Positions 1 through 8,684 of a DNA stretch of 64,000 nucleotides are shown piece by piece; within the stretch, counting starts at the first letter, position 1; each line of letters opens with the position of its first letter. Location: NCBI RefSeq assembly GCF_043555875.1, contig NZ_JBIGHW010000015.1, positions 29,534 to 93,533 of the forward strand, in the 5' to 3' direction. The notes under the pieces were generated by a model. It did not search any database, was not told the DNA's origin, and saw only the letters and a program-made list of their open reading frames with translations. Position numbers and translations under genes: made by a program. The DNA is from Pelomonas margarita. Lineage in GTDB: Bacteria > Pseudomonadota > Gammaproteobacteria > Burkholderiales > Burkholderiaceae_C.

Positions 1-47
1 AGGGCGCCGATAGCGGACAGCGTGGGAGTGAGGCGATGACGGGTCAT
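1..47 (-). CDS. Start of an exported protein (partial), iron-uptake cluster
   Basis: An ATG on the minus strand at 47 opens a frame that runs off the left edge and begins MTRHRLTPTLSAIGA, which resembles the start of a signal peptide (basic, then hydrophobic). It follows the PepSY gene by 26 bases on the same strand, so it probably belongs to the same transcription unit. In related iron-receptor clusters this place is often taken by a DUF2271 periplasmic protein, but only 15 residues are visible and the family cannot be confirmed. Confidence 0.45.
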   Translation of the reverse strand, partial: MTRHRLTPTLSAIGA

Positions 48-73
48 GGCGGTTCTCGGTTCGAGTGGGAGAT

Positions 74-712
74 TCAGTGGATGAGCAGCAGTGCCAGCAG
101 CGCCGGCAGCACGAAGCCGATGCCCACCAGCGGCCAGGTGCTGGGGCGGTGGGTGGCGTGGTACTTCAGGATCAGCAGCCCGGTGATGCAGAACACCAGG
201 CAGGCGATGGCGAAGATGTCGAGGAACCAGCTCCAGGCCGTGCCGGTGTGGCGGCCCTTGTGCAGGTCGTTGAGGTAGGAGATCCAGCCGCGGTCGGTGG
301 ACTCGTACTCGGCGGCGCCGCTGCGGCGGTCGATGCGCAGCCAGGCGTCGCCGCCCGGGCGGGGCTGGGCGACGTAGATCTCGTCGGCCGTCCATTCGGC
401 GGCGAGCGTGCCGTCAAAACTGCGCGGCAGCGTGCGGCCCGTCCAGGCCTGCAGCGCGGCGGGCAGGGGCTTGTTCTCGTCGACGGCATCGTCGGCCGCG
501 TGCACCAGCGGCAGCAGTTCGGCGGGCAGCTGCAGCTGGCGCTGCACGATCTGCGGCTTGGCCTCGATGCTGCTGGCGTGGTTGAGCGTGATGCCGGTGA
601 TGGCGAACAGCATCATGCCGACCAGGCACATCGCCGAGCTGATCCAGTGCCAGGTGTGCAGCTGTTTGAGCCAGCCGGGGCGGTGCTTGGTGGCGCTCAC
701 AGCTCCGCCCAT
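74..712 (-). CDS. PepSY-associated membrane protein
   Basis: A 212-residue inner-membrane protein. A hydrophobic segment near residues 25-45 (SSAMCLVGMMLFAITG) is followed by a periplasmic region of about 110 residues and two closely spaced helices near the C terminus (about 155-180 and 190-211). This is the layout of PepSY-TM proteins that accompany siderophore receptors and are thought to help ferric reduction or release; the exact reaction is not established. It overlaps the dioxygenase gene upstream by 16 bases, which implies translational coupling. Family assignment is good, function is inferred from context. Confidence 0.8.
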   Translation of the reverse strand: MGGAVSATKHRPGWLKQLHTWHWISSAMCLVGMMLFAITGITLNHASSIEAKPQIVQRQLQLPAELLPLVHAADDAVDENKPLPAALQAWTGRTLPRSFDGTLAAEWTADEIYVAQPRPGGDAWLRIDRRSGAAEYESTDRGWISYLNDLHKGRHTGTAWSWFLDIFAIACLVFCITGLLILKYHATHRPSTWPLVGIGFVLPALLALLLIH

Positions 713-1377
713 TGCCGCAGCAGGTTGTGATAGTGGTGGGTCAGGGCTTGGGTGTCGGCGTCGTCACCCAGGCGGGCGCGCAGGCGCTGGATGGCCTGGT
801 CGAGTTCGAACAGCATGGTGCGGCGGCCGTCGTCGCGCACCATGCTTTGCGTCCAGAAGAAGGAGCACACGCGGGCGCCGCGCGTGACGGGCTCGACGCG
901 GTGCAGGCTGCTGCTTGCGTAGACGACCATGTCGCCGGCCGCCAGCTTGACCTCGTGCTCGCCATAGGTGTCGACGACGATGAGCTCGCCGCCGTCGTAC
1001 TCCTCGGGCTCGCTCAGGAAGACGGTGGTGGAGACGTCGCTTCGCAGGGGGTGATCGCTGCCGGCCTGGCGCATGATGGCGCCGTCTACGTGCAGGCCGT
1101 AGTGCTCGCCGCCTTCGTAGCGATTGAACAGGGGGCTGAGCGTGCGCACGGGCAGCGCGGCCGAGATGAACAGCGGGTGGCGCGCCAGCACCTGGCGGAT
1201 GTGTTCGCCGATCTGCAGGCCCAGCGGGTGGCCCACGGGCAGCTGGCGGTTGCGCTTGACCAGCGCGCCCTGGGCGCCGACGGTCTCGCGGCCGTCGGTC
1301 CAGTCGGCGGCGTCCAGGCCGCGGCGCATCTCGCGCACGTCGTCTTTGCTCAGAACGGCAGGAATGTGGAGAAGCAT
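697..1377 (-). CDS. piuC: Fe(II)/2-oxoglutarate dioxygenase, PiuC/YbiX type
   Basis: A 226-residue PKHD-type hydroxylase. The iron ligands of the HxD...H triad are visible as H96 and D98 (YGLHVDGA) and H159 (SSSLHRVEP), with R169 placed to bind 2-oxoglutarate. Length and the opening MLLHIPAVLS match the PiuC/YbiX family, which is repeatedly found next to catecholate siderophore receptors of the PiuA/Fiu type and is iron-repressed. The substrate is unknown in the family. It lies 71 bases downstream of the receptor and overlaps the PepSY gene, so the three form one operon. Confidence 0.92.
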   Translation of the reverse strand: MLLHIPAVLSKDDVREMRRGLDAADWTDGRETVGAQGALVKRNRQLPVGHPLGLQIGEHIRQVLARHPLFISAALPVRTLSPLFNRYEGGEHYGLHVDGAIMRQAGSDHPLRSDVSTTVFLSEPEEYDGGELIVVDTYGEHEVKLAAGDMVVYASSSLHRVEPVTRGARVCSFFWTQSMVRDDGRRTMLFELDQAIQRLRARLGDDADTQALTHHYHNLLRQWAEL

Positions 1378-1448
1378 GGCTGAAGTGGCCAGGCCCGCGT
1401 CGGCGGGAAGGTCGACGCGGGCTGGTGTTGGCTAGCTTGAGAAAGGCC

Positions 1449-3833
1449 TCAGAACGAGAAGCGGCCGGTCAGCGTGACCGAACGCGGCGTGCCCAGGAAC
1501 AGGCGCGAGCCACCGTTGTTCAGCGCGGCCATGTAGACCTTGTCGGTCAGGTTGGCGACGTTGAGCTGCAGGTTCACGTTCTTGGACAGGCGGTAGGCGG
1601 CCATCACGTCCACCACCGAGTAGGCCGGCAGGTTGGGCGTGTTGCCCGGGGTCGCACCAGCGGCCAGTGCGGTGATGACGCGGCGCTGCTCGCCGGTGTG
1701 GCGCACGCCGCCGCCGACGGTCAGGTCGTTCCACTGGTACGACGTCCACAGCGTGGCCGAGAACTCGGGTGACCAGCGCACGCCTTCCGTCACCGTGGTG
1801 GTGGTGACGCCGTTGGTGGTGCTGAAGCTCTGCTGGTTGATCTGCTTGGTCTTCATGGTCTGCAGACCGGCGGTGACCTGCCAGAAGTTCGTGATCTGGC
1901 CGACGGCGGCCAGCTCGATGCCTTCCACGCGGGTCTTGCCACCCTGGATGCTGATCATCGTGACCGGGTCCTGCGTGACCTGCTTGTCGTTCTCGCTGCG
2001 GTACAGCGCGGCGCTGAGGTTCAGGCGCTTGTCCAGCAGTTCCCACTTGGTGCCCAGCTCGTAGTTGGTGGCCTCCTGCGGCTCGGCGGTGCCGGCCTGC
2101 TGGCCGGTGGCGGCCAGCGTGAAGTTGGTGCTGGCCGGCGGCGTCAGCGAGTTGGCGACCGAGCCGTACACCGTGGCGTTGGGGGCGAACTTGTAGACGG
2201 CGCCCAGGTTCCAGCTGGTCAGCCAGTCGGAAGCGCTCAGGTTGGTCGGCACGATCGCGCCGACGCCATAGCCGCGCGGCTGGTAGGTGGCCAGGTTGCC
2301 GTTGCTGCCGCCGGTCACCAGCGTGCCGGTGTTGGTGGTGGTGGTGTAGTGCTCCACGCGCAGACCGGCGTTGAGCTTCCAGGCGTCGTTCAGCGTGAGG
2401 GTGTCGAAGGCGTAGAGCGCCTGCGTGAAGGTCTTGCCCTCGGTGTCGGCGCCGGTGAACAGCGGCGTGCCCAGCACATCGCCACTGTTGGGCGCGTACA
2501 GGTTGGCGGCCGGATTGCTGATGGCGGCGATGGTCTGGCCGTTCAGCACCACGGTGGCCGTGGCGCTGCTGCCGGTGGTAGTGCCGCGCGACAGCTGGCG
2601 CTCCACCATCAGCTCCATGCCGGTGGCCAGGTCATGCTTGATGCCGGCAGTCGTGAAGCTGGTGTTCAGGCTGGTCTGGTTGGCCAGGATCTCGTTGGTC
2701 TGGTCCACGCGCTGGCGCGAGCGGGCGATGGTCCATTGCGCCTGCGGCAGCAGCACGGCGGTGGCGCCCGTGCCGGTGGCGACTGTGAGGCCGTTGACGC
2801 CGGTCAGCACGCGGTCCATGTGGGTGCGGCCGTAGCGCGAGATGTTGCGCACGGTGGTGCCGCTGCCCAGGTCCATCTCCAGCTTGGCCGTGACCATGTC
2901 GGCCTCGACCTTCTCGTAGTCGCTGGCGCTGCCGTAGTAGTTGCTCGTGTTGGCGCGCGGCGCGGCCAGCAGGGCCGACTGCACGGTCGCGTTGTTCGCA
3001 AAGGTCTGGCCGAAGCCGGGGAAGCCGACCGTGGAAATGCCGCCGTCGGGCGTGTTGTCCTGGCGGGCGTGCTGCGAGTAGACGAAGAAGCGCGTCGGCG
3101 TGCCCAGGCCGAAGGCGATGGACGGCGCGATGGCCCAGCCCTTCTTGTCGACGGCGTCGCGGCCCGGCGTGCCGTAGTCCTGCGTCATCACGTTCAGGCG
3201 CACGGCCGTGCCTTCGCCCAGGCGGTAGTTGGTGTCCAGCGTGGCGCGCTTGCGGTTGGCGTCGCCCAGCGTGACCGTGGCGTCGGTGATGTTGTCGCGC
3301 TGCGGCAGCTTGCTGATCAGGTTGATGTAGCCGGCGCTGGCGCCGCGGCCCGTGTCGGCGCCGGACGGGCCCTTCACGATCTCGATCTGCTCCAGGTTGA
3401 ACACGTCGCGCGTGACGGCGCCCAGGTCACGGATGCCGTCCACGAAGGTGGAGGTCTGCAGCGCGAAGCCGCGCATCTGGAAGGTGTCGCCGGCCGAGGT
3501 GTTGCCGTTCTCGCCCAGCTGCATCGTGATGCCGGGGGTGTTCTGCAGCGCCTCCATCAGCGAGACGGCGCCCTGCTCCTGCAGGGTTTCCTTCTTCACG
3601 ACCTGGATGGTCTTGGGCGTCTCCAGCAGCGGCTGGGTGATCTTGGACGACGCGCTGACATCAGCCTTGAACGGCACGTCCTTGGCGGCCTGCACCTTGA
3701 CGGTGGGCAGCGCGGCTTCGTCCTTCTTGGCGGCTGTAGGTGCTTGCTGGGCGGCCACGGGCAGGCTCAGCGCGGCCAGGGCGGCCAGGGCGTGGGGGGC
3801 AAGCTTGTGCTTGCGGCTCTTGATCATGGACAT
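1449..3833 (-). CDS. TonB-dependent siderophore receptor (Fiu/PiuA-like)
   Basis: A 794-residue outer-membrane receptor. The start at 3833 (MSMIKSRKHK) is chosen because it is preceded by CGGAGA about 8 bases upstream and followed directly by a signal peptide ending near VAAQQ; a longer frame reaching 3947 would run through the Fur box. The plug domain contains the siderophore-receptor signature region (ETPKTIQVV, LQNTPGI, RGF, IEIVKGPSG). The barrel ends in GRFSF, a terminal aromatic as required for BAM insertion. The following dioxygenase and PepSY genes point to a catecholate-type ferric siderophore, by analogy with PiuA/Fiu. Regulation: a Fur-box-like palindrome lies about 110 bases upstream. 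Confidence 0.93.
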   Translation of the reverse strand: MSMIKSRKHKLAPHALAALAALSLPVAAQQAPTAAKKDEAALPTVKVQAAKDVPFKADVSASSKITQPLLETPKTIQVVKKETLQEQGAVSLMEALQNTPGITMQLGENGNTSAGDTFQMRGFALQTSTFVDGIRDLGAVTRDVFNLEQIEIVKGPSGADTGRGASAGYINLISKLPQRDNITDATVTLGDANRKRATLDTNYRLGEGTAVRLNVMTQDYGTPGRDAVDKKGWAIAPSIAFGLGTPTRFFVYSQHARQDNTPDGGISTVGFPGFGQTFANNATVQSALLAAPRANTSNYYGSASDYEKVEADMVTAKLEMDLGSGTTVRNISRYGRTHMDRVLTGVNGLTVATGTGATAVLLPQAQWTIARSRQRVDQTNEILANQTSLNTSFTTAGIKHDLATGMELMVERQLSRGTTTGSSATATVVLNGQTIAAISNPAANLYAPNSGDVLGTPLFTGADTEGKTFTQALYAFDTLTLNDAWKLNAGLRVEHYTTTTNTGTLVTGGSNGNLATYQPRGYGVGAIVPTNLSASDWLTSWNLGAVYKFAPNATVYGSVANSLTPPASTNFTLAATGQQAGTAEPQEATNYELGTKWELLDKRLNLSAALYRSENDKQVTQDPVTMISIQGGKTRVEGIELAAVGQITNFWQVTAGLQTMKTKQINQQSFSTTNGVTTTTVTEGVRWSPEFSATLWTSYQWNDLTVGGGVRHTGEQRRVITALAAGATPGNTPNLPAYSVVDVMAAYRLSKNVNLQLNVANLTDKVYMAALNNGGSRLFLGTPRSVTLTGRFSF

Positions 3834-3943
3834 GGGGAAATCTCCGAGGGGAATGCAGGCCGACCCGATCAGGCGATGCGACACATCGGCGTGCGGCACC
3901 TGGGGTGGCAGTGGACAGGGTGGCGTCAGGATTGACGCAACAT

Positions 3944-3968
3944 GCAAATGCTAATAATTCGCATTTGC
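3944..3968. promoter_or_regulatory. Fur-box-like palindrome before the siderophore receptor
   Basis: Arms GCAAATGCTAAT and ATTCGCATTTGC around a central A pair at 11 of 12 positions. The inner 19 bases have the 9-1-9 form of Fur operators. The site lies 111-135 bases upstream of the receptor start, in an AT-rich island within otherwise GC-rich DNA, so it probably covers the promoter. Iron repression is inferred. Confidence 0.75.
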
Positions 3969-4035
3969 TATTGCAAATAAGTTTTGCTGCGCAAGGGCAT
4001 GGCGTCGCGTGGGAGCGACGCTGCGTGCGCGGCGC

Positions 4036-4452
4036 TCAGCGTTCGGGTTCGCTGACGAAGCCGACCTTGCTGAGGCCGGCCTTGGAGGCATCGGCCAGCG
4101 TCTGGGCGACGGCCTTGTAGGCCACCTCCTGGTCGGCGCGCAGGTGGATTTCGGGTTGCGCGGGCTTGCGGCCTTCGACGAGGAAGCGCGCCTGGGCTTC
4201 CTCGCGCGTGACGGTCTCGCCGTTCCAGTAGCGCTGGCCGCTGGCGTCGATGGCGAACTCGATCTTGTCGGGCTTGATCTCGTTGGCCTTGGAGCTGACC
4301 TTGGGCAGGTCCAGCTTGACGGCGTGAGTCAGCAGCGGCGCCGTGACGATGAAGATCACCAGCAGCACCAGCATCACGTCGATGAGCGGCACCATGTTGA
4401 TCTCGGCGACCGGCGCATTGCTGCGCTTGCTGTCGAAGGAGGCGAAGGCCAT
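4036..4452 (-). CDS. exbD: ExbD, energy-transducing subunit
   Basis: A 138-residue inner-membrane protein with one N-terminal transmembrane helix (about residues 20-42) carrying the essential proton-path aspartate in VPLIDVMLVLLV, and a periplasmic domain after it. With ExbB it converts the proton gradient into force on TonB. It is the last gene of tonB-exbB-exbD, 10 bases after exbB. ExbD, not TolR, is chosen because the neighbours are tonB and iron receptors. Confidence 0.92.
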   Translation of the reverse strand: MAFASFDSKRSNAPVAEINMVPLIDVMLVLLVIFIVTAPLLTHAVKLDLPKVSSKANEIKPDKIEFAIDASGQRYWNGETVTREEAQARFLVEGRKPAQPEIHLRADQEVAYKAVAQTLADASKAGLSKVGFVSEPER

Positions 4453-4462
4453 GGCGCGGGCC

Positions 4463-5221
4463 TCAGTGCGCGGCGGCCGGCTTGAGCGGGCGCACGGTCG
4501 TGGTCTGAGCGGCGGCGCCAGGGGCTTCGCCCAGCGTCAGGAAGCTGTGCAGCTCGTAGGCGAAGGCATCCAGCCGCGCCGACAGCACGCGGTTGCTGCG
4601 CGTGAAGGCGTTGTAGGCGATGACGGCGGGAATCGCGACGGCCAGGCCGATGCCGGTCATGATGAGTGCCTCACCCACCGGGCCAGCCACCTTGTCCAGC
4701 GTGCCGGCGCCGCTCATGCCGATGGCCAGCAGCGCGTGGTACACGCCCCAGACCGTGCCGAACAGGCCCACAAAGGGCGCCGTGGCACCCACGGTGGCCA
4801 GCGTCGTCAGGCCGGACTCCAGCTGCGTGGTCTCTTCATCCAGCACCTTCTTGATGGTGCGGGTGATGAAGTCGGTGGCCGTGCCGGCCTCGCTCAGCTT
4901 GGCCGCGCCATAGCGGGCGTGGTGGGCCTGGGCGTGCAGTGCGTGGGCGCTGAGGTGGGAGAAGGGGTCGTGCGCGCCGTGCGTGTTGAGCTCGGCCTGC
5001 ACGGCATCCAGGCTGCGCGCGTTCCAGAAGAAGTCCAGGAAGGTGGTGGAGCGCTTGTTGCGCAGGAACTGCGACACGCCCTTGGCGATGATCAGGCCCC
5101 AGGAGATGACCGACATCAGCACCAGCGCGCCCAGCAGGAACTTGCCCACGGCGTCGGACTGGGCGATGAAATGGCCGAACCCGGGAGCGGGTGCGGCGGC
5201 GGTGATGGCGGTGGCGTCCAT
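4463..5221 (-). CDS. exbB: ExbB, proton-channel subunit
   Basis: A 252-residue MotA/TolQ/ExbB-family protein with three hydrophobic segments (about residues 28-48, 135-160 and 180-200) and the family stretch ATAPFVGLFGTVWG followed by GEALIMTGIGLAVAIPAV. It forms the pentameric proton channel that works with ExbD and TonB. It lies 18 bases after tonB and 10 before exbD. The alanine-rich C-terminal tail is not conserved in the family. Confidence 0.93.
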   Translation of the reverse strand: MDATAITAAAPAPGFGHFIAQSDAVGKFLLGALVLMSVISWGLIIAKGVSQFLRNKRSTTFLDFFWNARSLDAVQAELNTHGAHDPFSHLSAHALHAQAHHARYGAAKLSEAGTATDFITRTIKKVLDEETTQLESGLTTLATVGATAPFVGLFGTVWGVYHALLAIGMSGAGTLDKVAGPVGEALIMTGIGLAVAIPAVIAYNAFTRSNRVLSARLDAFAYELHSFLTLGEAPGAAAQTTTVRPLKPAAAH

Positions 5222-5239
5222 GAGGGTCTCAGTCAGCGG

Positions 5240-5977
5240 TCAAAGTTCGTAGGCCAGCGGGGCCAGGGTCTGCCATTCGACGGGCTTGCCGTCTTCCATG
5301 TAGGGCGCGAAGCGGGCGCTGCGGATGTCGCTGAGCGCGGCCTGGTCGATGCTCGCGAAGCCCGATGAGCGCTGCACCGTGGCGGCCTTCAGCCGACCCT
5401 CGGCATCCACGGTGATGCGCAGCACCACGGTGCCCGACTCGCGGGCCCGCTTGGCCAGGGCCGGGAAGTTCAGCTCCGGCAGCTTCACGTAGCGCACGGC
5501 GCTGGGGGCAATCTGGCGCGGGCCTGCGGGCGCGGGCGGTGCCGGTGCGACAGCGGGCGGTGCCGGGGGCGCCGGGGCGACGTTGACCGGGGCCGGAGGT
5601 GTGGGCTCGGGCGGCGGCGCCACGAAAGCAGCGGGCGCGGGCGTGGGGCTGGGTGCAGCGGCGATCACCGGCGCAGGTGTCGGTGCCACGCGCTGCGGCG
5701 GCGCTGGGGGCGGTGGTGGCGGCGGCTTGGCGGGCTCCGGCGGCGCAATCATGTCCACCATCAGCACGGGCACAGCCTGGGCCACGGCGCTGCGCACGGC
5801 GTCCACCTGCATCAGCGCCCAGGCACCGACGAGGTGGGCCGCGAGCACGCCGCCCACCAGGGCACGCCGCCCCACGGCGCCGAGTTCATCGCCGCGCGCG
5901 GGCGGCGGCGGCAGCACCACGGGCCGCAGGGGAGCGGGCGGCGCGGTGTCGGCAGGCAGGCTGGAGGCAGGAATCAC
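5240..5977 (-). CDS. tonB: TonB energy transducer
   Basis: A 245-residue protein with a cytoplasmic start, one transmembrane helix (about residues 38-58), a long Pro/Ala-rich periplasmic spacer (residues 75-150, including seven consecutive prolines) and a C-terminal TonB domain (RARESGTVVLRITVDAEGRL to the end). It transmits ExbBD force to the TonB box of outer-membrane receptors. The start at 5977 is GTG; no ATG lies nearby in frame, and the ribosome site is weak, so the exact start is uncertain. It heads tonB-exbB-exbD and has a Fur-box-like palindrome about 100 bases upstream. Confidence 0.9.
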   Translation of the reverse strand: MIPASSLPADTAPPAPLRPVVLPPPPARGDELGAVGRRALVGGVLAAHLVGAWALMQVDAVRSAVAQAVPVLMVDMIAPPEPAKPPPPPPPAPPQRVAPTPAPVIAAAPSPTPAPAAFVAPPPEPTPPAPVNVAPAPPAPPAVAPAPPAPAGPRQIAPSAVRYVKLPELNFPALAKRARESGTVVLRITVDAEGRLKAATVQRSSGFASIDQAALSDIRSARFAPYMEDGKPVEWQTLAPLAYEL

Positions 5978-6075
5978 GCGGGCGGCAATGCAAGTGGGCG
6001 CTCAGCCAGCGGTGCCTGCCCCAGGCGGGCACGTCAGCAAACTGGCTTTACACGACAGGCATGGATAGTAACAGG

Positions 6076-6094
6076 AATGCGAATGATTCCTATT
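6076..6094. promoter_or_regulatory. Fur-box-like palindrome before tonB-exbBD
   Basis: AATGCGAAT-G-ATTCCTATT is a 9-1-9 inverted repeat with two mismatches, close to the Fur consensus. It is 99 bases upstream of tonB and 43 bases upstream of the divergent membrane-protein gene at 6137, so it could act on either; tonB is the likelier target. Confidence 0.65.
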
Positions 6095-6136
6095 GAATGA
6101 TTTGCCTGCCCAGCGCGGCTTGTATGCTCGCCGGCC

Positions 6137-6490
6137 ATGAAGACACTCACCCGTTGGCTGTTGCTGGCTGGCGCGCTGCTGCTGGTGGCGCACCTCTACG
6201 CGGGCGTCGTCGTGACGAGCTTCACCTCGGCGCTCATCGCGGCGCTGGTGCTCGGGCTGCTGAACACCGTCGTGCGGCCCATCCTCGTGCTGCTGACGCT
6301 GCCGGTGACCGTGCTGACGCTGGGCCTGTTCCTCTTCGTCATCAACGCCCTCACCTTCTGGGCGGCCGCCTCGCTGCTGCCTGGGCTGGCCGTCAACGGC
6401 TTCTGGGCGGCGCTGATCGGCTCGCTGATCTACAGCCTGTGCGGCATGGTGATCGACGTGGTCGTTGAGCGGCTGTTCCCGGCTGACTGA
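6137..6490 (+). CDS. Phage-holin-superfamily IV (YvlD-like) membrane protein
   Basis: A 117-residue protein made almost entirely of four hydrophobic helices (about 8-25, 32-50, 55-80, 85-110), with the family-typical LLNTVVRPILVLLTLPVTVLTLG stretch split by a short turn. Despite the family name these chromosomal proteins are not known to lyse cells; their role is unclear. It is monocistronic, divergent from tonB and convergent with the M48 protease. Confidence 0.85.
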   Translation: MKTLTRWLLLAGALLLVAHLYAGVVVTSFTSALIAALVLGLLNTVVRPILVLLTLPVTVLTLGLFLFVINALTFWAAASLLPGLAVNGFWAALIGSLIYSLCGMVIDVVVERLFPAD

Positions 6491-6504
6491 GCGCGGGCGC
6501 TCAG
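6487..6504. terminator. Perfect hairpin between convergent genes
   Basis: CTGAGCGC-GG-GCGCTCAG is a perfect 8-base stem that contains the stop codons of both flanking convergent genes. There is no T-run on either side, so it may be a weak or Rho-assisted bidirectional terminator. Confidence 0.4.
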
Positions 6505-8093
6505 TCCGGCAGCCGCGCGTCCGGCGGGATGTAGCGGCCCGGGTACATCGCGCCCATCAGTGCCTGGCGTTCGTAGGTGAGCGCGCGCAGCCGGGCCTCG
6601 ATGACGGCGGCTTCCACCTGGTCCGCATCCGGCCGGCGCGACTGGCGCAGGCCGGAGCTCATGCGGTCGATCGCCCCATTGAGGTCGCCGGCAGCCGCCC
6701 GCGTTTCCGCCTGGGCGCGCACGGCCCGCAGCGGCTGGCCCAGCTTCTCCCACACGAGCGCCAGCTGCGCCCAGGCCAGTGCATCCAGCGGCTCCAGGCT
6801 CACATGGGTCTGCAGCGCGTCAGCCGCGTCGCGCAGCATTGCGTCCCCGGGGGCGCCCGCCAGCGCCAGGCCCACGCGCTGCAGCAGCAGCGGGCGCGAC
6901 TTCTCGCCCCGCAGCGTTTCCAGCGCGGCCACGCCTTCCATCGGCCGGCCACGGACCTGGGCCAGCTCGGTGCGCAGATAGGTCAGCAGCCGTTTCGCCG
7001 CCGCCGTCTCGGAGGGGCTGGGGTTGATGAGCTGCAGCGTGACCTCGGCGCTGCGCAGCGTCGCCTCGGCACGGTCGAAGTTGCGCAGCTTGATCGACGC
7101 CAGCGCGGCCGCGTAGCGCGCGCCCAGCTGCTCGTAGCCGCCGCTCTCCTTGATGTTGCGGGCGCCGGCGTCGTAGTTCTCCAGCACCTTCCAGGCGTCC
7201 ACGCGCTGGTCCATCAGCACGCGGGCCCGCGCCGCGATCAGCGCATGCTCAGCCAGCCCGCGCGGCCGCGAGAACGGCTCCAGCGCCAGGCGCGTGCGCG
7301 CATCACCGATGCGCTCGCTGGTCAGCGGGTGGCTGCGCAGGTACGGGTAGGCGCCATCGTCCATCAAATGGTAGGCCTGCTCCATGCGCTCGAACATGCT
7401 GACCATGCCGCTGCCCGCGAACCCGGCCTCCACCAGCACGTTGAAGCCCACGCGGTCGGCCTCGCGCTCCATATCGCGCGAGAAGTTCAGCGACATCTGA
7501 GCGGCCGCCGCCTGCCCGCCGACGATGCCCGCGTTGGCCATGTCAATGTTGCCGCGAGAGGCCGCCAGCACGCCGAGCAGCAGGCCGGCGATGGCCACCA
7601 TGTTGTTCTTGGAATCGCCCGCGATGCGCCGGGCGATGTGGCGCTGCGTGACGTGCGAGATCTCGTGGCCGATGACCGAGGCCAGCTCGTCGCGCGACAC
7701 CGTCATCGCAATCAGCCCCAGGTGCGTGCCGACAAAGCCGCCCGGCATCGCGAACGCGTTGATGCTCTTGTCCTCGACGAGGAAGTGCTCCCAGGCCAGC
7801 CGCCCCTGCTCGTCGCTGATGTGGCCCAGCTTGCGCGCGGCTGCGATCAGCGGGTTCCAGATGCCGGCCATGTATTCCTGCAGCAGCGGGTCGTGCACGT
7901 AGGCCGGGTCCACCCGGATCATGCGCATGTAGCGCTCGCCCAGCTGCCGCTCGGTGTTGATGTCCAGGTCCTGCGAGACCGAGTCGCCCAGTGCCGGCAG
8001 GTTGACCTGCGCATGCAGCGGCGCGCCCGGCAGGGCCAGTGTGGCAGCGGCGAGCAGCGTGAGCAGAGGGCGGGTGGCGAACGAGGTGGTCAT
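6501..8093 (-). CDS. bepA: Periplasmic M48 metalloprotease with TPR repeats (BepA-like)
   Basis: A 530-residue protein with a signal peptide (cleavage near AQV, residue 29), an M48 protease domain with zinc motif H143-E144-I-S-H147 and the downstream EREAD segment supplying the third ligand, then a TPR-rich C-terminal half. The order and length match BepA (YfgC), a periplasmic protease/chaperone that controls LptD and BAM quality. It is divergent from moaC. Confidence 0.88.
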   Translation of the reverse strand: MTTSFATRPLLTLLAAATLALPGAPLHAQVNLPALGDSVSQDLDINTERQLGERYMRMIRVDPAYVHDPLLQEYMAGIWNPLIAAARKLGHISDEQGRLAWEHFLVEDKSINAFAMPGGFVGTHLGLIAMTVSRDELASVIGHEISHVTQRHIARRIAGDSKNNMVAIAGLLLGVLAASRGNIDMANAGIVGGQAAAAQMSLNFSRDMEREADRVGFNVLVEAGFAGSGMVSMFERMEQAYHLMDDGAYPYLRSHPLTSERIGDARTRLALEPFSRPRGLAEHALIAARARVLMDQRVDAWKVLENYDAGARNIKESGGYEQLGARYAAALASIKLRNFDRAEATLRSAEVTLQLINPSPSETAAAKRLLTYLRTELAQVRGRPMEGVAALETLRGEKSRPLLLQRVGLALAGAPGDAMLRDAADALQTHVSLEPLDALAWAQLALVWEKLGQPLRAVRAQAETRAAAGDLNGAIDRMSSGLRQSRRPDADQVEAAVIEARLRALTYERQALMGAMYPGRYIPPDARLPD

Positions 8094-8192
8094 CTGGCAG
8101 GGGCTCCGGCCGCCGACGGCTCAGGCCCGGGCGGCTGTCTATGATGCCTGCAAGCCACCGGCTCAATGTTTCGTGAAGATGAAGCCCCTCGC

Positions 8193-8684
8193 ATGACCTC
8201 CCCGCTGACCCACTTTGATGCCCAAGGCCAGGCCCACATGGTGGACGTGTCCGCCAAGGCCGAGACGCACCGCGTGGCCGTCGCGGCCGGCGAGATCCGC
8301 ATGCAGCCGGCGACCTTCGCGCTCATCGCCAGCGGCACCGCCAAGAAGGGCGACGTGCTGGGCGTGGCGCGCATTGCGGCCATCCAGGGCGCCAAGCGCT
8401 GCAGTGACCTCGTGCCGCTGTGCCACCCCTTGCCCATCACGCGTGTGAAGGTCGAGTTCGAGCTGGACGAGGCTCACAGCCGCGTGCTGTGCCGCGCCCA
8501 GGTGGAGACGCTGGGCCGCACGGGCGTGGAGATGGAAGCGCTTTGCGCCGTGCAGGTGGGCCTGCTGACCGTCTACGACATGTGCAAGGCCGCCGACCGC
8601 GGCATGGTCATCGCCAACGTGCGCGTACTGGAGAAGCAGGGCGGCAAGTCGGGCGAGTGGCGCGCCGTCGAGTCAGCGGAGTGA
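8193..8684 (+). CDS. moaC: MoaC, cyclic pyranopterin monophosphate synthase
   Basis: A 163-residue enzyme of molybdenum-cofactor synthesis that, with MoaA, turns GTP into cyclic pyranopterin monophosphate. Family motifs are visible: DLVPLCHPLPI and the GVEMEALCAV segment, followed by MCKAADRGM. The start at 8193 (MTSPLTHFD) is preferred to the in-frame ATG at 8166 because the nine extra residues are absent from the family. Its 3' end overlaps the convergent ligase gene by 12 bases. Confidence 0.95.
   Translation: MTSPLTHFDAQGQAHMVDVSAKAETHRVAVAAGEIRMQPATFALIASGTAKKGDVLGVARIAAIQGAKRCSDLVPLCHPLPITRVKVEFELDEAHSRVLCRAQVETLGRTGVEMEALCAVQVGLLTVYDMCKAADRGMVIANVRVLEKQGGKSGEWRAVESAE

Noticed and set aside
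2349..3935. 528-codon frame on the plus strand opposite the siderophore receptor
   Set aside because: It is antisense to a clear receptor gene, has Gly/Ala/Arg/Val-heavy composition typical of high-GC shadows, and no family motif. Many similar long antisense frames (for example 15629-17176, 25055-25642, 30955-32577, 34037-36373) were rejected for the same reason.
8166..8192. Upstream ATG for moaC at 8166
   Set aside because: The nine added residues are not found in the family and ATG 8193 gives the usual MoaC opening.
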